From: Neurospora crassa OR74A
Taxonomy: Eukaryota > Ascomycota > Sordariomycetes > Sordariales > Sordariaceae
Direction of reading: 5' to 3'
Assembly: GCF_000182925.2 (NCBI RefSeq)
Contig: NC_026504.1
Coordinates: 1,488,001-1,552,000 of the forward strand
Length of the DNA stretch: 64,000 nt
In this document: one piece after another, positions 1 through 11,365 of the stretch
Layout of the letters: each line of letters opens with the position of its first letter
How positions within the stretch are numbered: the stretch's first letter is position 1
Position numbers and translations under genes: made by a program
The notes under the pieces: model-generated
The model's input: the letters and a program-made list of their open reading frames with translations, nothing else
Database searches by the model: none
What the model was told of the DNA's origin: nothing

Positions 1-463
1 CTGCCCTTTTCATCGAAAGTTGCGTCCAAAGGGGTCTCTATACGGCTGTTTTCATACAGAAATTGTATAAAAGTGCTGTCCTTTGGTCGGTTGCTGTGCG
101 GAAATGCAATATGCGACTGCCGCATCCGGGACAGGGTCATATGTAATAAAATAATGTACATTTTCAGTATGAGATACCCACCAGTACCAGATGTCCTCGA
201 TGCCTAGCCAGACACCTCCAGGTAGGTATAATAACGGTGCTGAGAGGGAAGAAACACCTCGGCGGAGCTCATAGTTGATTGGATTGTTCGATGCCGAGGA
301 CTGGAGGGACATGCCCCGTCAGTGTTATACAACATGGTATATCTACCTCTAGGTCGCGGTGGGTTTATCTTTCATCGCTGCTTCCGAATCTGAGGGATAC
401 TAACACAACACGGACCTGGAATGTCACAATTACCTCCTGCTTGAAATACTCCAAGAAAGCTCT

Positions 464-465
<2 letters not shown>
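1..465. other. Intergenic left edge, no gene seen
   Basis: I see no convincing coding region here. Open frames are short, overlap on both strands and carry no recognisable motif. An AGGTAGGT word lies near 222. The stretch ends at the long T-run that forms one boundary of the SINE-like element. Confidence 0.5.
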
Positions 466-504
<39 letters not shown>

Positions 505-742
505 GAATGGGCCTGGGCACTATGATTGATGAACATTCTTCCTTGGGAGCCATAACTGCATACAGAAGTGGAAGCCGAATCTATGAAATGAGAATCAGCA
601 AAGGTCCTAGGTATCCATCGCAGCATGGAAGCAGTGGCGGGTATCACTACCTCCAAGGTACCTAGGACCGGGATCGACCCGAGTCTCGGAGCGCAGATCA
701 ACAAGACTCGGTCTCAAACTGACCATTGTGTCACATAGACCC
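466..742 (-). mobile_element. Candidate tRNA-derived SINE with poly(A) tail
   Basis: Read on the minus strand, this unit starts with a tRNA-like head near 742-655, continues as about 150 bases of unique body and ends in an uninterrupted run of 38 A (466-503). The head has an A-box-like word TGACACAATGG (9 of 11 matches to the polymerase III consensus) and a B-box-like word GGGTCGATCCC (9 of 11), about 50 bases apart. It does not fold into a good cloverleaf, because the acceptor strands do not pair. Head, body and A-tail in this order is the normal structure of a tRNA-derived SINE. I could not identify clear target-site duplications, so mobility is inferred from layout only. A degenerate tRNA beside a chance T-run is the alternative. 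Confidence 0.45.
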
Positions 743-1045
743 AGACACATCATCACACCTGTACGGACGGACACAACGCTTTTTTCCATACGTTACAAAC
801 AAGACCGTTTCTTCTTCTTCTGCGTACATATTACTCCCCAGTTCCCGAATTCCAGCCCGTCTACACTCCTCAAATCCTGTACCTACACTACCGACATGTA
901 CTTCCCTACCCCAACCCACACAATTCATACCTCTACCAAGCGGTCGTTACGGTGTTCCAAGCGCCAGGTTTATGCCAGGGCTTATGACCCTTGCAGAGGG
1001 ATCCTTGACACACCTCAAGACTACCGCCATCTCCCTCTACTGTTT
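743..1045. other. Intergenic, no gene seen
   Basis: About 300 bases between the SINE-like element and the 3' end of the proline-rich orphan gene. Only short overlapping open frames are present and none has a recognisable domain. It probably contains the 3' untranslated region of the gene at 1046-2301. Confidence 0.4.
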
Positions 1046-2301
1046 CTAGACTACCATTTGACGCATCAGGATTAGTCTCATAAACCCATTTATCCCCCAA
1101 AAAGGGGAAAGGAAGTCAGCAGACACTAGAAGAAGACGAACCGGAGTGACAGGTTCAGGTGTCCGTTCAGGCGGCGCAGGCACAAAACTACCCGGCGGCG
1201 GTGGTGCTGAGGGTCTCTGAATCCTTGCTCTTTGTTCCTCCCGCTCTGGATCTAAACCCGGCTCTGGCTCTGAATGCTCTGAAGGGGGATACCAAAGTGG
1301 AGTATCTGGTGCCCCTGGGGCTGGAGGAGGAGTACTAGAAGGTATGAACAAAGGCGGCGGGGTACTAGGTTGACCAGAACCACGCAGGAGAATAGGCGTT
1401 TGTATCACAGCAGGAGAAGGAGAAGGAAGAGGAGGAGAACTCCAGATTGTTATCTCTACAGGGGAACCGCCTCTAGCTAGAGGAGGAGTACTGCGAGGAG
1501 GAGTACTGCGAGGACTAGAACTAACTGGTCGCGCAGCATGAAGATTTAGAGGAGTCTTCTTCTTTGTAGTAAACACATGCAGTGGAGAAAAGTTAGCGGG
1601 TTCCAGTGAACCATTTGACGACGTCGGAGAAGGAGGAGAAGGAGTTCGAGGTATAGGGGTGCTTAGTCGTTGAAGACGTCTCATACGTTCTGTTGCACTT
1701 GCTCTTTCCTCTTCTGTCTCTTCTTCATGCTCTTCTTCATCTGCTTCTTCTCTCGTGTCTGGGGGGCACAGCTCACGAAACCGGCTTATCAAATCTACAA
1801 GCTGCTCGCAGTTTCGTCCTTCCGCGAGACGCTCAACTGTATATTCCCCGCCGCTGCCTTCAGGACTATCGATGTAGCACTTTGGATACCTGATGATACG
1901 CATGAGCTGTTTTTGGTCTTCTTCCTTCCGGCTCCAGAAGACTTCAATGAGGAGGATGGCTACTTCTGTTGATTTTTGTAGTAGTTGTTGGGTTTAGCCA
2001 TTATTTATCACTTGATTTTACGCATCCACTGGACATCACTTGATCTCTCCACAGAAAGTCCAGAAACTAGGTAGGGGATTTACCTACTTTCAAGCCTTTC
2101 GTCCACCAAAAAATGCAGCAAATTCTTCCTGTTGTTATCTCCATCCTGCCATTGTACGAGCTGTAGTTGCTTAAGTCCTGTAGCGTTAGCTGCATTCTTC
2201 AACAGCTGCCGGACTTCCCAGGTATATTGTGCGGAGCGGAGGCGGTCGCGCAGAGCTCGGAGGGCGGATATTTGCTCGGGTGTGTAGTTGGGGGTGGCCA
2301 T
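1046..2301 (-). CDS. Orphan protein with acidic middle and proline-rich C-terminus
   Basis: Two exons are supported: 2301-2088 and 1965-1046, joined across a 122-base intron with donor GTAGGT, a GGCTAAAC branch-like word and acceptor CAACAG. The join keeps frame and gives a protein of about 377 residues. The N-terminal 90 residues are compact and helix-like (ALRALRDRLRSAQ, then VAILLIEVFWSRKEEDQKQL). Near residues 135-160 there is a Glu/Asp-rich block, followed by about 180 residues rich in Pro, Ser and Thr with repeated RSTPP and STPPP words. I recognise no family. The low-complexity tail suggests a disordered scaffold or nuclear protein, but this is a guess. The last 20 codons read less naturally, so the true 3' end may include another intron. 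It lies in a gene-poor region and could be lineage-restricted. Confidence 0.6.
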
Positions 2302-2979
2302 CGTGGAGGCCAGTTTCAGCTACACCAGGACTGTTCATGTTGCAACGCAATTGCGCCGTGGGGAGGGATGTCCGAATGTTATAAATGGATAGCGCGCGGG
2401 AGGGGGTGGGGGGGGGGGGGCTAAATACGTATGCGTCAATGCCACTGGGATGTTGGCAAACGGCGAGTGACAGATGGTTTGTGACTCATGAAGGCAAACT
2501 GGAAATGCCACAAACTGTTTACCTACCTACTGATGCGCGTGATCAAAGAGAGGAACGGGAAACTTTTGCACCAGGTAAGACAATCAGAAAACGAGACAGT
2601 GTCAGACTCTGCCATGGGCATTGTATTGAAGCCGACTAAGCTCAGGGGTCAATCTACCTCAACATTACTTCCTACATACAGTTAGAACACAGAAATGGTA
2701 TAAGCGAGGGTATGAAAACAGAAAACATCCACAACCACCACCAGAAAACGAACCGTCGGTTCTTCCCAACCTGCCCTTCCTCGTCGTATTTCTCCTTCTC
2801 TCCAAAACCTCGTCATTAACCCAAAAATTAACAAGAAAAAAGTCATCTGACGCCCACCAACAACTCCGTCATCACCAGTCATTAATCATCGATATCATGT
2901 CTTCCTCCATCATTCCTCATCTTTACTCTCTCTTTTCCCATCTCCAGCTCCATTTTCTCCTTCATAACCAACCCTCCCA
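2302..2979. other. Intergenic between two minus-strand genes
   Basis: Upstream region of the orphan gene and downstream region of the next gene. It holds a G-run near 2405-2420 and TACCTACC words near 2521. I see no gene. Confidence 0.45.
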
Positions 2980-4880
2980 TCAAGCAGTTAACTCCAGCAC
3001 CCCCCACCTCCACCCATTCAACCCCCTAAAATCATCCTCGCCCAACTCCCGTCCCCTTTCCACCTTGGCCGTCAACCTCTTCAGGCGTCTGCTCACCGTC
3101 CTTGCCGCTCTCAGTGACACCTCGTTCGTAAAGACGTACAACACGGCAAAGACGAGGAAACTCAAACTGGCCAGTCCGGGACGCCGAGCTTGCGAAAGGA
3201 TCCGGTTGATCAACGACTTGGATTTGCGGAAGGCGTATTCGGTTCGGTTGTGGGAGCGCTCGCCGCGATGCTCGCGGGCGTGTGCGCCTCTGTCGACGGA
3301 GGAGGGGCGGAAGAAGGACTTTACCAAGGGGATGAAGATTGCGCTGTTTGACTGGTCGTTAGTCTTTGGTCGGGAAAATGAAGGCGGAAATCGAGCGAAG
3401 CGAGGAAAAGAAAAAAAGGCCGAGCGCAGCGGGTCACCACGACCGGAAGAATGAAAGGAAAAGGAAGAAAAACTCACAAAGCTCCACTCCACAAATACCT
3501 CCTCCACCTCGCCTTCTCCCCCCTCCTCACGATCTCCGCCACTCTTCCGCGCAAATCAATTAACTCATCGATCGCTGTGCTGGCCTGATGTCTCAGCTTC
3601 TCCTCAACCTGTGCCGCCTCCTTGCCGCTGTTGCCCGCCGCAATCTTGTAACTGATTTGTCGCCGCTTGCGCTGCAACGCCATGTACTCCCTTAGAGAAC
3701 ACTCGGTTGCTTGCCGGTAGTCACCCAGCTCCATTTGCGGCGGGTATCGCTCGGTGTCGCCGTACAGTAGACCCTCTTCGAGTTCGGAGAGCTTTGCGGC
3801 GTTTTTGCTGGGCTTGGTGAGGCCGAGAGAGGGATGGATGTGGCCATGGCTGTGGCTGTGACTGAGAGCAGGAGGAGTGGGGTGAGCGGCGGGGCCGGGC
3901 ATCATTTCAATGATGGAGCCGTGGCGGCCCGGGCCGATGGAGGGACGGGTCGTCGGGTTGGTTGCCCCTGGGTTGGGGTTGGGGTGGACCTTGCCATTCG
4001 GTTTGCTGGTGGGAACTCCATAATCGCTATTTCCAGTGCTGCTGCTGTTGCGGGGAGGGGGTGGCCGGATCGGTTTGGTGTATCCTGGGCTAGGAGGACG
4101 TTCGGAGCCGTATCGGGTGTAATCAGAGCTGGGCCGAGGTCGCCCATCACGATCAAACCGGTCGCGGTCATCTTTCTTGGAAGGGAGCGAGGCCGCAGGG
4201 CCGGGCATGGATTCGACTACGTCGGGACGGCGGTTGCTGCCACCGCCAATGGCGTTCAGAGAACCGTTATGGTCGCCGTTCATGCCGCCGTTGATGGGAG
4301 CAGGGCCGGGAGGTGGACGACGGACGAAAGAAGGCGAGCGTGGGTCGAGAGGGTCCAGGGGAGGAGTCTGAGTCTTGAGACGGCCACCGGTGGGAAAGCC
4401 GCCGGGCCCATTGGAGGCTGCTGGTGGGTAGTTGCCATGGGAAGGGTTCCGTGAGCCGGGAGGGGAGTGACCGGGGGCATAGGATGGCTTGGATGTGGGA
4501 GACACTGGAGCTGGCGGAATGGCGCCTGGTGCTGGGGACGAGGCTCTGCGTTGTGGTTGGGGTTCACGATCACGATCACGGTCGCCGGGGCGGTAGGCTG
4601 GGTCGGATGGCCGTCTCGTGGGATCCGAGGTGCCATTGGGAGCGGGGCGGTATGGTAGATCCTTAAGGCTGGATGGAGGAAGCTTGAGAGTGGTTTCAGA
4701 GCCATTGGGCTTCTGAATGGTTACTGTATCGTTGTCTGGTCGGTATGGCAAACTGGCATCAGACTGACGCGGGTTATACAGTTGGTCGCGATCACCGGGC
4801 CGCCTGGTTGGCGGAGACATGGTCCGGTTCGCTGGGGGCGGTGGGGGTGGCATATTTGGGTCGGTTAGGTATGTCGTCAA
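2980..4880 (-). CDS. Disordered Pro/Arg-rich protein with two C-terminal membrane segments
   Basis: Two exons, 4880-3478 and 3343-2980, joined by a 134-base intron with donor GTGAGT, branch GACTAAC and acceptor AACAG. The product is about 588 residues. Residues 1-350 are low complexity, rich in Pro, Arg, Asp and Ser (repeated YRPGDRDRD-type words, and two copies of an SMPGPAA/MMPGPAA word). Residues about 370-460 form a charged helical region (LSELEEGLLYGDTERYPPQM, then SLREYMALQRKRRQISYKI) likely to be a coiled coil. Two hydrophobic stretches follow, one spanning the splice junction (LWSGAFAIFIPLVKSFF) and one near the end (GLASLSFLVFAVLYVF), so the protein is probably anchored by a membrane hairpin with a long cytosolic disordered arm. 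I do not recognise the family and assign no function. The intron is what joins the two hydrophobic halves, which supports the model. Confidence 0.75.
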
Positions 4881-6060
4881 CTGAGACTCAAGCGAACTGT
4901 TGCTTGTTCGTTTTCAAAATGGAATTGTGAGCTAGTGAGTGGATGAGATGGAAGAAGAAAACAAGCGGTGTCCAGATGAAAATCGCGAGATATTTTATTT
5001 GATGTTGAGAAGCTGAACAGGAAGCGCCCAAGAGGATGGACCTTGGGACGGGGGCAACCTAACAGGACATGGATGAACCTCAAGGGACATCCCATGCCCA
5101 AGGTCTCTATGGATGGTGACCCAGACTTTGAAATCAGTGGATGCTCTTCGCGTTACAGTGACACTGGCCGGCCGCCCACGGGTGAATTCCAGAGGCTGGG
5201 AGACGCTGGAAGGGATTGGGACGATATGACTGGTCCGTTGAGCTAGCATCTCGAAGCCTAACCCGAATTGGGTTTCAGCTGCGCCAGGCACCACAGGGAG
5301 CTTTGACCACCTGGGTGGATCAGCTCTTCGTTTTGAAGCTCCGCTTGCCCCACAGCTTGATCTGCCGGTGGTCTGAGCTCCTACTGTTTGGTGGAGCAGG
5401 GGATCCTCTTTTGACGACGTCGAGGTCCCGTGCTCGTCAGGTCCTCCCTCACCCACGCTTCAACTCCATCACTTCACTAGACATCGTCATTCACAATGTT
5501 GTCGCCAAGGCTCTGGCGTCGAGCTCAACCATCTTGACTTACACCACCGATGCTGTGCCTCTTGGTTACCCAATGACAATGAGATCGTCACCACATGTTT
5601 TCGGCACTGCGGTTGTGCCACCGGCCCGCGTTTGAGCATCACACCCTCAGTGACACTCGCCAGTCATCTATCAGTCGCACAGTTCATGGATTGTCAACAG
5701 AGCGACTGGATCAAGGCTCAGGTCACTGGTTCATGATCAATATGAAGAATATGAACTTCAAGGGAAAACCAGCAATTTGATGACTACCTAACCACCTCAG
5801 TCATCTCCTAGGTATATTTTGGCAACCGAACGCCCATAGTCCTGCTCTGCATCATCTTCCTTCTTCCTGCAACTGCAACGCTACCTGGTCCGACAACAGA
5901 AAAAAAGGAACGCCATTGGCACCAGACTCCCCTCACGGTGCCACCGACTCTCAACGAGTCTCCCCTAAACTCCAGGAACATCCAGTCACCCAAACTATCA
6001 ATTTCCATGCTCTGACAACCCGATAACTTGATATGCCTCGGAAGACCTCTTTCTTGGCCT
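4881..6060. other. Intergenic, no confident gene
   Basis: Contains the promoter of the gene at 2980-4880 and the 3' side of the RNA ligase gene. Open frames of about 140-150 codons exist on both strands around 4995-5635. They overlap each other, lack motifs and cannot be chosen between, so none is annotated. Confidence 0.4.
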
Positions 6061-8691
6061 CTAACGACGAGAACGGCGAGAACGGCGACGTTGTTCTCTA
6101 CGGCGCGCCATCTCCTCAGCCGACGGATACATGGAGGGCGGGCTTCTAGGGACATAGTCTTCCCGTCTGATGCACACCAGCTGGCCTCCCCGCTTGATGA
6201 CCTTGTAATCATCCCAGTTGACGCCGGCCAACTCGTTCTGCTCATCGTCATGTTCAGAGGCGGGGGGAGTAGGGTTGCCCATGGTAATTTGCTGCGTCGG
6301 CTCTGTCACGAGCTCCGGAACGATCACCGGCTCCATTGCCGGGTTGGTTTCGTGAGGAATAGTCGGAGCGTCGATAGTAGTTGGAGTGTCCGGGTTGGTA
6401 GGACTCTTGGGAGTGTCGGGAACGGTGGGAGCGATATTGGTCGGAGCATCGTCCTTGGACGGCATTTCTTGGTGAGCGATACTCTCGCCGGTTGTGACAA
6501 ACTTCAGCTCATCCAGTACAACCTCGGCCAAGTCTTTCATGGACGCTTGAATGTTCTCTTTGTTGATGGCCATTTCGGTCAAGATGATGCGACCGATCTC
6601 TTCGATAGCTTCTCTGTGGCTCATTGGTTGTCCGAGCCAGGTAACAGCGGCATTCATAAAATCCTGCACGTTGTCGAACTCCTTTGGAGGAAGGGTGTCT
6701 GAGAGCGTACCAGCTTCCTTCTCGGCAGACTTCTCTCCAACATCTTGGATAGATACGCCTTCGGAAGTTTCTTTGCCAGTGTCCTCGGGTTTGTCGGCAA
6801 CCAGAGCATCCTCCGCCGTCCTCTCGACAATGTCCTCGGGCTTATTGGTAACCAGGGCTTCCTCCGCCGTTCCTTCGCTCGTGTCCTTGAGTTTCACATG
6901 GTCGGTAACCAAAGCCTCTTCGGCCTTCATCTTCGCATCATCAGGCGTAGCATTGTCCAACCAATTCTCGATCATCATCATCTTTTCCTCCTGAATCTCG
7001 GCTTCGCGCAACTCAACCTCTGTATGTTTTGGTCTGTCCATGCCGCGGCTGTCATAATTGTCGGCTTGCTGCTGCCCAAAACTCTTCGCCTCGGCCTTCA
7101 CCTCCTCGACTTGACCCAAGCTGGTAGCATAGATATCAGTTGTCTTAACGTTGTTTCCGGTCGAGGCATTGTTCTTCTTGCCGGTCGAAATGTTATTCTT
7201 CTTTCCTCCAGTCTTCGACTCGTTCGCCTCCAGAGCATCCTTCTCATCACCCTGTTCAACGATCCACTGCGGTGACAAGACCTTGAACCAGCGACCATCA
7301 ACGCAGCTCTTGAACACGATGCCTTCACCGCCCCTCACCTCCGCCAAGGAGATCAGGTCCTCGTGACTCTCGGCAATGTCATGGAGTTTGTGGTATCCCA
7401 TCACCTTGACGTGCTTGAGGTTGTGAGCATCGGCGAAATTCTTGACAACGCGGGGGTCCCAGCGCTTCAGGTTCCGGATGTCCCAGATCGAAAAGACGTG
7501 AAACTCCGGGTCGGAGTTCTCCGGCAGGTTGTGGTGGTTGCCATTGATTCCAGGGCCAACGAGTTCGCCCTGGATGGCAATGGTACCGTTTTTGTTCTTC
7601 TGGTGCAGGCCTTCGAGAATGGCTGGCAAGTTGTTTGCCAGTGCTGCCTTCCAGTACGGGCAGTCCTTGGAGTAGGGCAAGTCAATGGTCTTGCTGCAGA
7701 CACCAAAGCGACCTGAGCTGAGAACAGTCTGGGCCTCAGATCCGGGATGAGGTCGATGAAGGCTACCAAAGTACTTTGATGTCTTGGGAACGAAGTAGAC
7801 GCTCATGCTGCTGCCGTCGAGCTTGATGGTTTCCTGGTAGATGATATGCTCGTACTTTTCCTTGATGAAAAGGTTGAGGCAGTTTTGGACACGTTCGATG
7901 TTCGTCTTTTGAATGAAAGACGGCATCTTCACGAGAACATTGCCGTTTCCGTTGGGACCGGCGGTGCCATGGGGCTCCCACTTCGTGACGCCCAGCATGT
8001 CCGAGTAGTCGACCAATTGTTGAGAAATCTCCTCTCCCTCAAACATCGCCAGCCTACCCTTCCGGATCACATCAGCGTTGATCTCCGGGAAGTCCTCCAG
8101 CTTGAGGACAAGTCCCTGCGAAACCCACTGTGACCTTGGATTCTTCGGGTGACCAAGACATTTTGTGGCAACGCGGAAATACTCCTTGCCCTTGATCCAA
8201 GTGCGGTTGCCGGCCTGCGAGAACTGCCAGTAGTACTCATCCACAGCAGGCAGGAGAGCATCGGGCTCGATGAAAATGGCAAGTTGACCCTCGCGGACGG
8301 AGTGGCGTGCGGCGGCGACGGTCCAGCCGTCGATAACCACTTTGTCGAGAATTTTGTGTCTGTCCATGTCGACCTTCTGCACCCGCCGGACGGTCACCAG
8401 CTTCCGCTGGTGGGTCGGTGTGAGCGGAGAGCGAGGAGGCGTGATGACCGAAGCAAGTTGAACGGGGCGCTTGTCTGCCGGAGTGGCAGGGCAGTGGAAG
8501 TTGTGAGACGTGGAGTTGGTAGACGCCATGTTGTCGATGGGCCTGGAAGTGTCCAGAGGCATGGGCATGGGCTGAATCTCTGGGGCAAGCCACGCGAGAT
8601 TGGCAGCAGCGCGGGAGGAAGAAAATAAAGATGGGGCAGCCATTTTGACTAGGGCGGAGGTACTGTCGACTGATCTTTTGCTGGTAAGCAA
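6061..8691 (-). CDS. ATP-dependent RNA ligase, Rnl5 (DraRnl/DRB0094) type
   Basis: A single open frame of 876 residues. Residues about 97-150 match the N-terminal OB-like module of the Deinococcus Rnl5 family (VRRVQKVDMD, VVIDGWTVAAARHSVREGQL, IEPDALLP). The nucleotidyltransferase core follows: motif I KLDG at 290-293 with the predicted adenylated Lys290, motif III IQGELVG near 373-379, an FHVFSIWDI segment at 397-405, motif IV EGIVFK at 456-461 and motif V WFKVLS at 468-473. All essential motifs look intact. Family knowledge says such enzymes seal RNA nicks through a ligase-AMP intermediate; the substrate in fungi is not settled. Residues from about 480 form a long acidic extension with imperfect repeats of an AEEALVTDKPED-like unit, ending in an Arg/Ser-rich tail. 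A second in-frame Met lies at residue 17 (8643) and could be the real start; the first 16 residues are not conserved-looking. Confidence 0.85.
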   Translation of the reverse strand: MLTSKRSVDSTSALVKMAAPSLFSSSRAAANLAWLAPEIQPMPMPLDTSRPIDNMASTNSTSHNFHCPATPADKRPVQLASVITPPRSPLTPTHQRKLVTVRRVQKVDMDRHKILDKVVIDGWTVAAARHSVREGQLAIFIEPDALLPAVDEYYWQFSQAGNRTWIKGKEYFRVATKCLGHPKNPRSQWVSQGLVLKLEDFPEINADVIRKGRLAMFEGEEISQQLVDYSDMLGVTKWEPHGTAGPNGNGNVLVKMPSFIQKTNIERVQNCLNLFIKEKYEHIIYQETIKLDGSSMSVYFVPKTSKYFGSLHRPHPGSEAQTVLSSGRFGVCSKTIDLPYSKDCPYWKAALANNLPAILEGLHQKNKNGTIAIQGELVGPGINGNHHNLPENSDPEFHVFSIWDIRNLKRWDPRVVKNFADAHNLKHVKVMGYHKLHDIAESHEDLISLAEVRGGEGIVFKSCVDGRWFKVLSPQWIVEQGDEKDALEANESKTGGKKNNISTGKKNNASTGNNVKTTDIYATSLGQVEEVKAEAKSFGQQQADNYDSRGMDRPKHTEVELREAEIQEEKMMMIENWLDNATPDDAKMKAEEALVTDHVKLKDTSEGTAEEALVTNKPEDIVERTAEDALVADKPEDTGKETSEGVSIQDVGEKSAEKEAGTLSDTLPPKEFDNVQDFMNAAVTWLGQPMSHREAIEEIGRIILTEMAINKENIQASMKDLAEVVLDELKFVTTGESIAHQEMPSKDDAPTNIAPTVPDTPKSPTNPDTPTTIDAPTIPHETNPAMEPVIVPELVTEPTQQITMGNPTPPASEHDDEQNELAGVNWDDYKVIKRGGQLVCIRREDYVPRSPPSMYPSAEEMARRREQRRRSRRSRR

Positions 8692-8980
8692 CGGCCGTTG
8701 TGAAAACTTTTTCGTGATATGGTTTGTTGAACGGCAATGCTAGAGGCGATGATGGCAAGTGGTACTGTGCTCTAATTCCGCAGTTAGCAATGGTCAGAAG
8801 GGAACATGTCTGAGAGATGATGTTGTCGACATGTGATGATGTCGGTAGGCGGCTTTCAAACAGAGGATGAGCTGAGGGCAGGAGTTCTACCTACTGCGTT
8901 CGAGCTGACGTGGTAGTGGTTTTTGATGGTATCTAGGTAGGTGGGTGGTGGTAATGTCAGTCACGAGGCCAGATTTGCTT

Positions 8981-9317
8981 GACTGCCTGCTCCGTTGAAG
9001 GAAGAAGAGGAGGGAAGTGTGCCCTTTAAGTATCCCAAGGTGGAGAGGCTCTCCGCCTACGCCCCATTGGAGGCTGGCCGGCTAGGAAGGACGAGTGAAG
9101 GGACTGAAAGCTAGAAACGGGCCGTATCACTGGCCGCTGGAATCCCGATCAATGCCTTGCAGGTGATTGGGTAGGTAGTGGTAGGTGATACTTTGATGGG
9201 TGATGTTGATAAATTGCTGGACTGCCCTACTGCGTAGGAGGGAAGGGAGAAGAAAAAGGAAGGGGAACAGAAACGCAGGCTGCCTTAAGTATTCGAGGAA
9301 GAGAAGGCTCTCCGCCG
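8981..9317. repeat. Diverged direct repeat pair
   Basis: Two segments, 8981-9057 and 9220-9317, share words in the same order: GACTGCC, a GAAGAAG-type purine run, TGCC-TTAAGTAT, and GGCTCTCCGCC. The spacing between copies is about 240 bases. They look like an old local duplication that has diverged by substitutions and small gaps. Confidence 0.4.
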
Positions 9318-11365
9318 GTGAGGATCAGTGGCTAACCAGGGCAAGAGCGGGACCGTTTGCGTTGCGGTGAATACCAACACCGAGTAGGGAGAGCAAAGTT
9401 TGGGACCTTGATATCGGGGGGTAACTGGCTGGGTTAGGTGATTTGCCGATTGGATCAGCTTGGATGGCGTTGGGATGAAATAGGACGGCCCCAATGCAAA
9501 CGGCGTTCGTGAACCCTTCAATTGGGATTCGATTGCTGGTGAGTGACGAGGGCTCTCCCAGATGAGATGCCAATGACTCCTTACTGGCCAATGGTTGGGG
9601 TTCGAGATGAAAGCGAGGTCAACTTTGACGGCCGTGGAAAGTGATAAAGGAGTTCGCTTCCATTGGAATTACTAATGGGTGATATAGGCCCCCTCGCAAT
9701 GGGTTGTACCAGGCCACTGGCTGGTGGTGGGGATGGGAATGAGGTCAACTTTGACAGTGTCATCTCAATCGACTGCCCACACCATCTGGAATGATTGTCT
9801 CCAAGCTGAAAGGGGCAAAGCAGACTACGCAACATGTCCGCTGTGATTCATGTGAAGTCGAAACACTCCCATGATTTACGAAACATCCGCACGGATAGGG
9901 TCATGCAACGCCACTGGGCGCTCATCGCAACGAGGAGTTGACTGTTACAGGCGGTGTCTTCGAATAATCTCGAATGAGGCAGCTAGGACAGTAATGATGG
10001 CAGGGCATAATCCTTTCTACATTCAAATGAACTACAGAGATGTCTCTTGTGGTTGTTCATGGAGGTGCTTTGTGATAAGGAGGTACATGAGAACGATAGC
10101 AGTTACAAGGATAGCAGGAATGGCAGGTTATGAATTACCCGTTCTTCGTGGCGGGTAATATGAGGCACTCTGTCATTACTTCTAGCTGGCCACTGGGCCC
10201 AGAGCCTGAGAAGAAGACGACGGCCGGGGTTTTAATGTGACTAGCGTTCATTGCAGAAGCGGACACAACAGAACCAAGCCATGTGAAGGCTGGATGAGAC
10301 GAATGACTGAAGGTACAAGGTGAAATCTGAGGGCTGCAGATGCAAAAGATGTGAAGGGCGTGTTCAGGATCAGGCAATTGAAGTTATAGGAATGCAGGTG
10401 CAGAGAAAAATTGATGAGAAGCATCAACAGTGGATGTCTCGGGACAATTTCCCAAAAGATATGTGGATGGGAATGGTGAATTAAAGTGAGAAATGAGGCT
10501 CTTACTTGAGTGACCGAAGGTTGCTGATAGCAAAGGAGAAAAAAAAATGGGAAAAGAATTTCATTCTGGGACAGAATCACTCCCTTTTAACTTGCCAGAA
10601 GAAAAAACCTCGGAGCACAGCAAGAAGCTATTCAAGACACAAGAACAATAGAAGTAAGTAACAACTTGGTATTCCTATTGTGCATCTTACTTTTCAACAA
10701 CTGACGTTGCTTGATAGCTGTGATTGGTCCCGGTATGTTGGTAAGAGAGTGACTAGCAGGGACTGAAACACTCTACTCCGTGTCATCCGCTCTACACTGA
10801 ATAAAAACAATAGATAGACAGATGGCTAGAGAAAGCCGAGTGATCTCACACTAAAAGGAGCGCATTCTAGTTACTCGAGCGGTCGTTGTTTTACTGCTCA
10901 TGCGTGACCACTCGAGGGCCTGACTATCGACTTTTGGTGTACTATGGGAACTCGGTGAACTCGATATAAGAAATGGGAGAAACCCAAGTCTGACGAGTAC
11001 ATCCTTACAGAGGACTGTCCCCGAGTACCAATGTGACTAGACCACCTGACTAATTACCTAATGATCGTCTGCCTTGTCAATCACACAATTCCATTTCAGT
11101 CATAGGACAACAACTCCTTAACACGCTACTCGAAGACATGACATCTTCCCCTCCATGTTTTTCGTGCAACTCAGCTGTCACTACTATAGACTGTCGTGTG
11201 TTAAACCGTTCACGGTGCTGAAATCAACCTCGTGCTAACCTCAAATCCGACGTCAATACCGGACTACCCCCCTGAATCAAGCTATGATCGTGGTACTCGT
11301 TTTAAGGGAATAGTGAGATGAAGTAAGGTAAATTCGGGTGAATATAACGTTGCAACTTTGTACAC

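Noticed and set aside
4995-5635. Overlapping open frames of about 140-150 codons on both strands
   Set aside because: Neither shows a motif, splice support or natural composition, and they cannot both be real.
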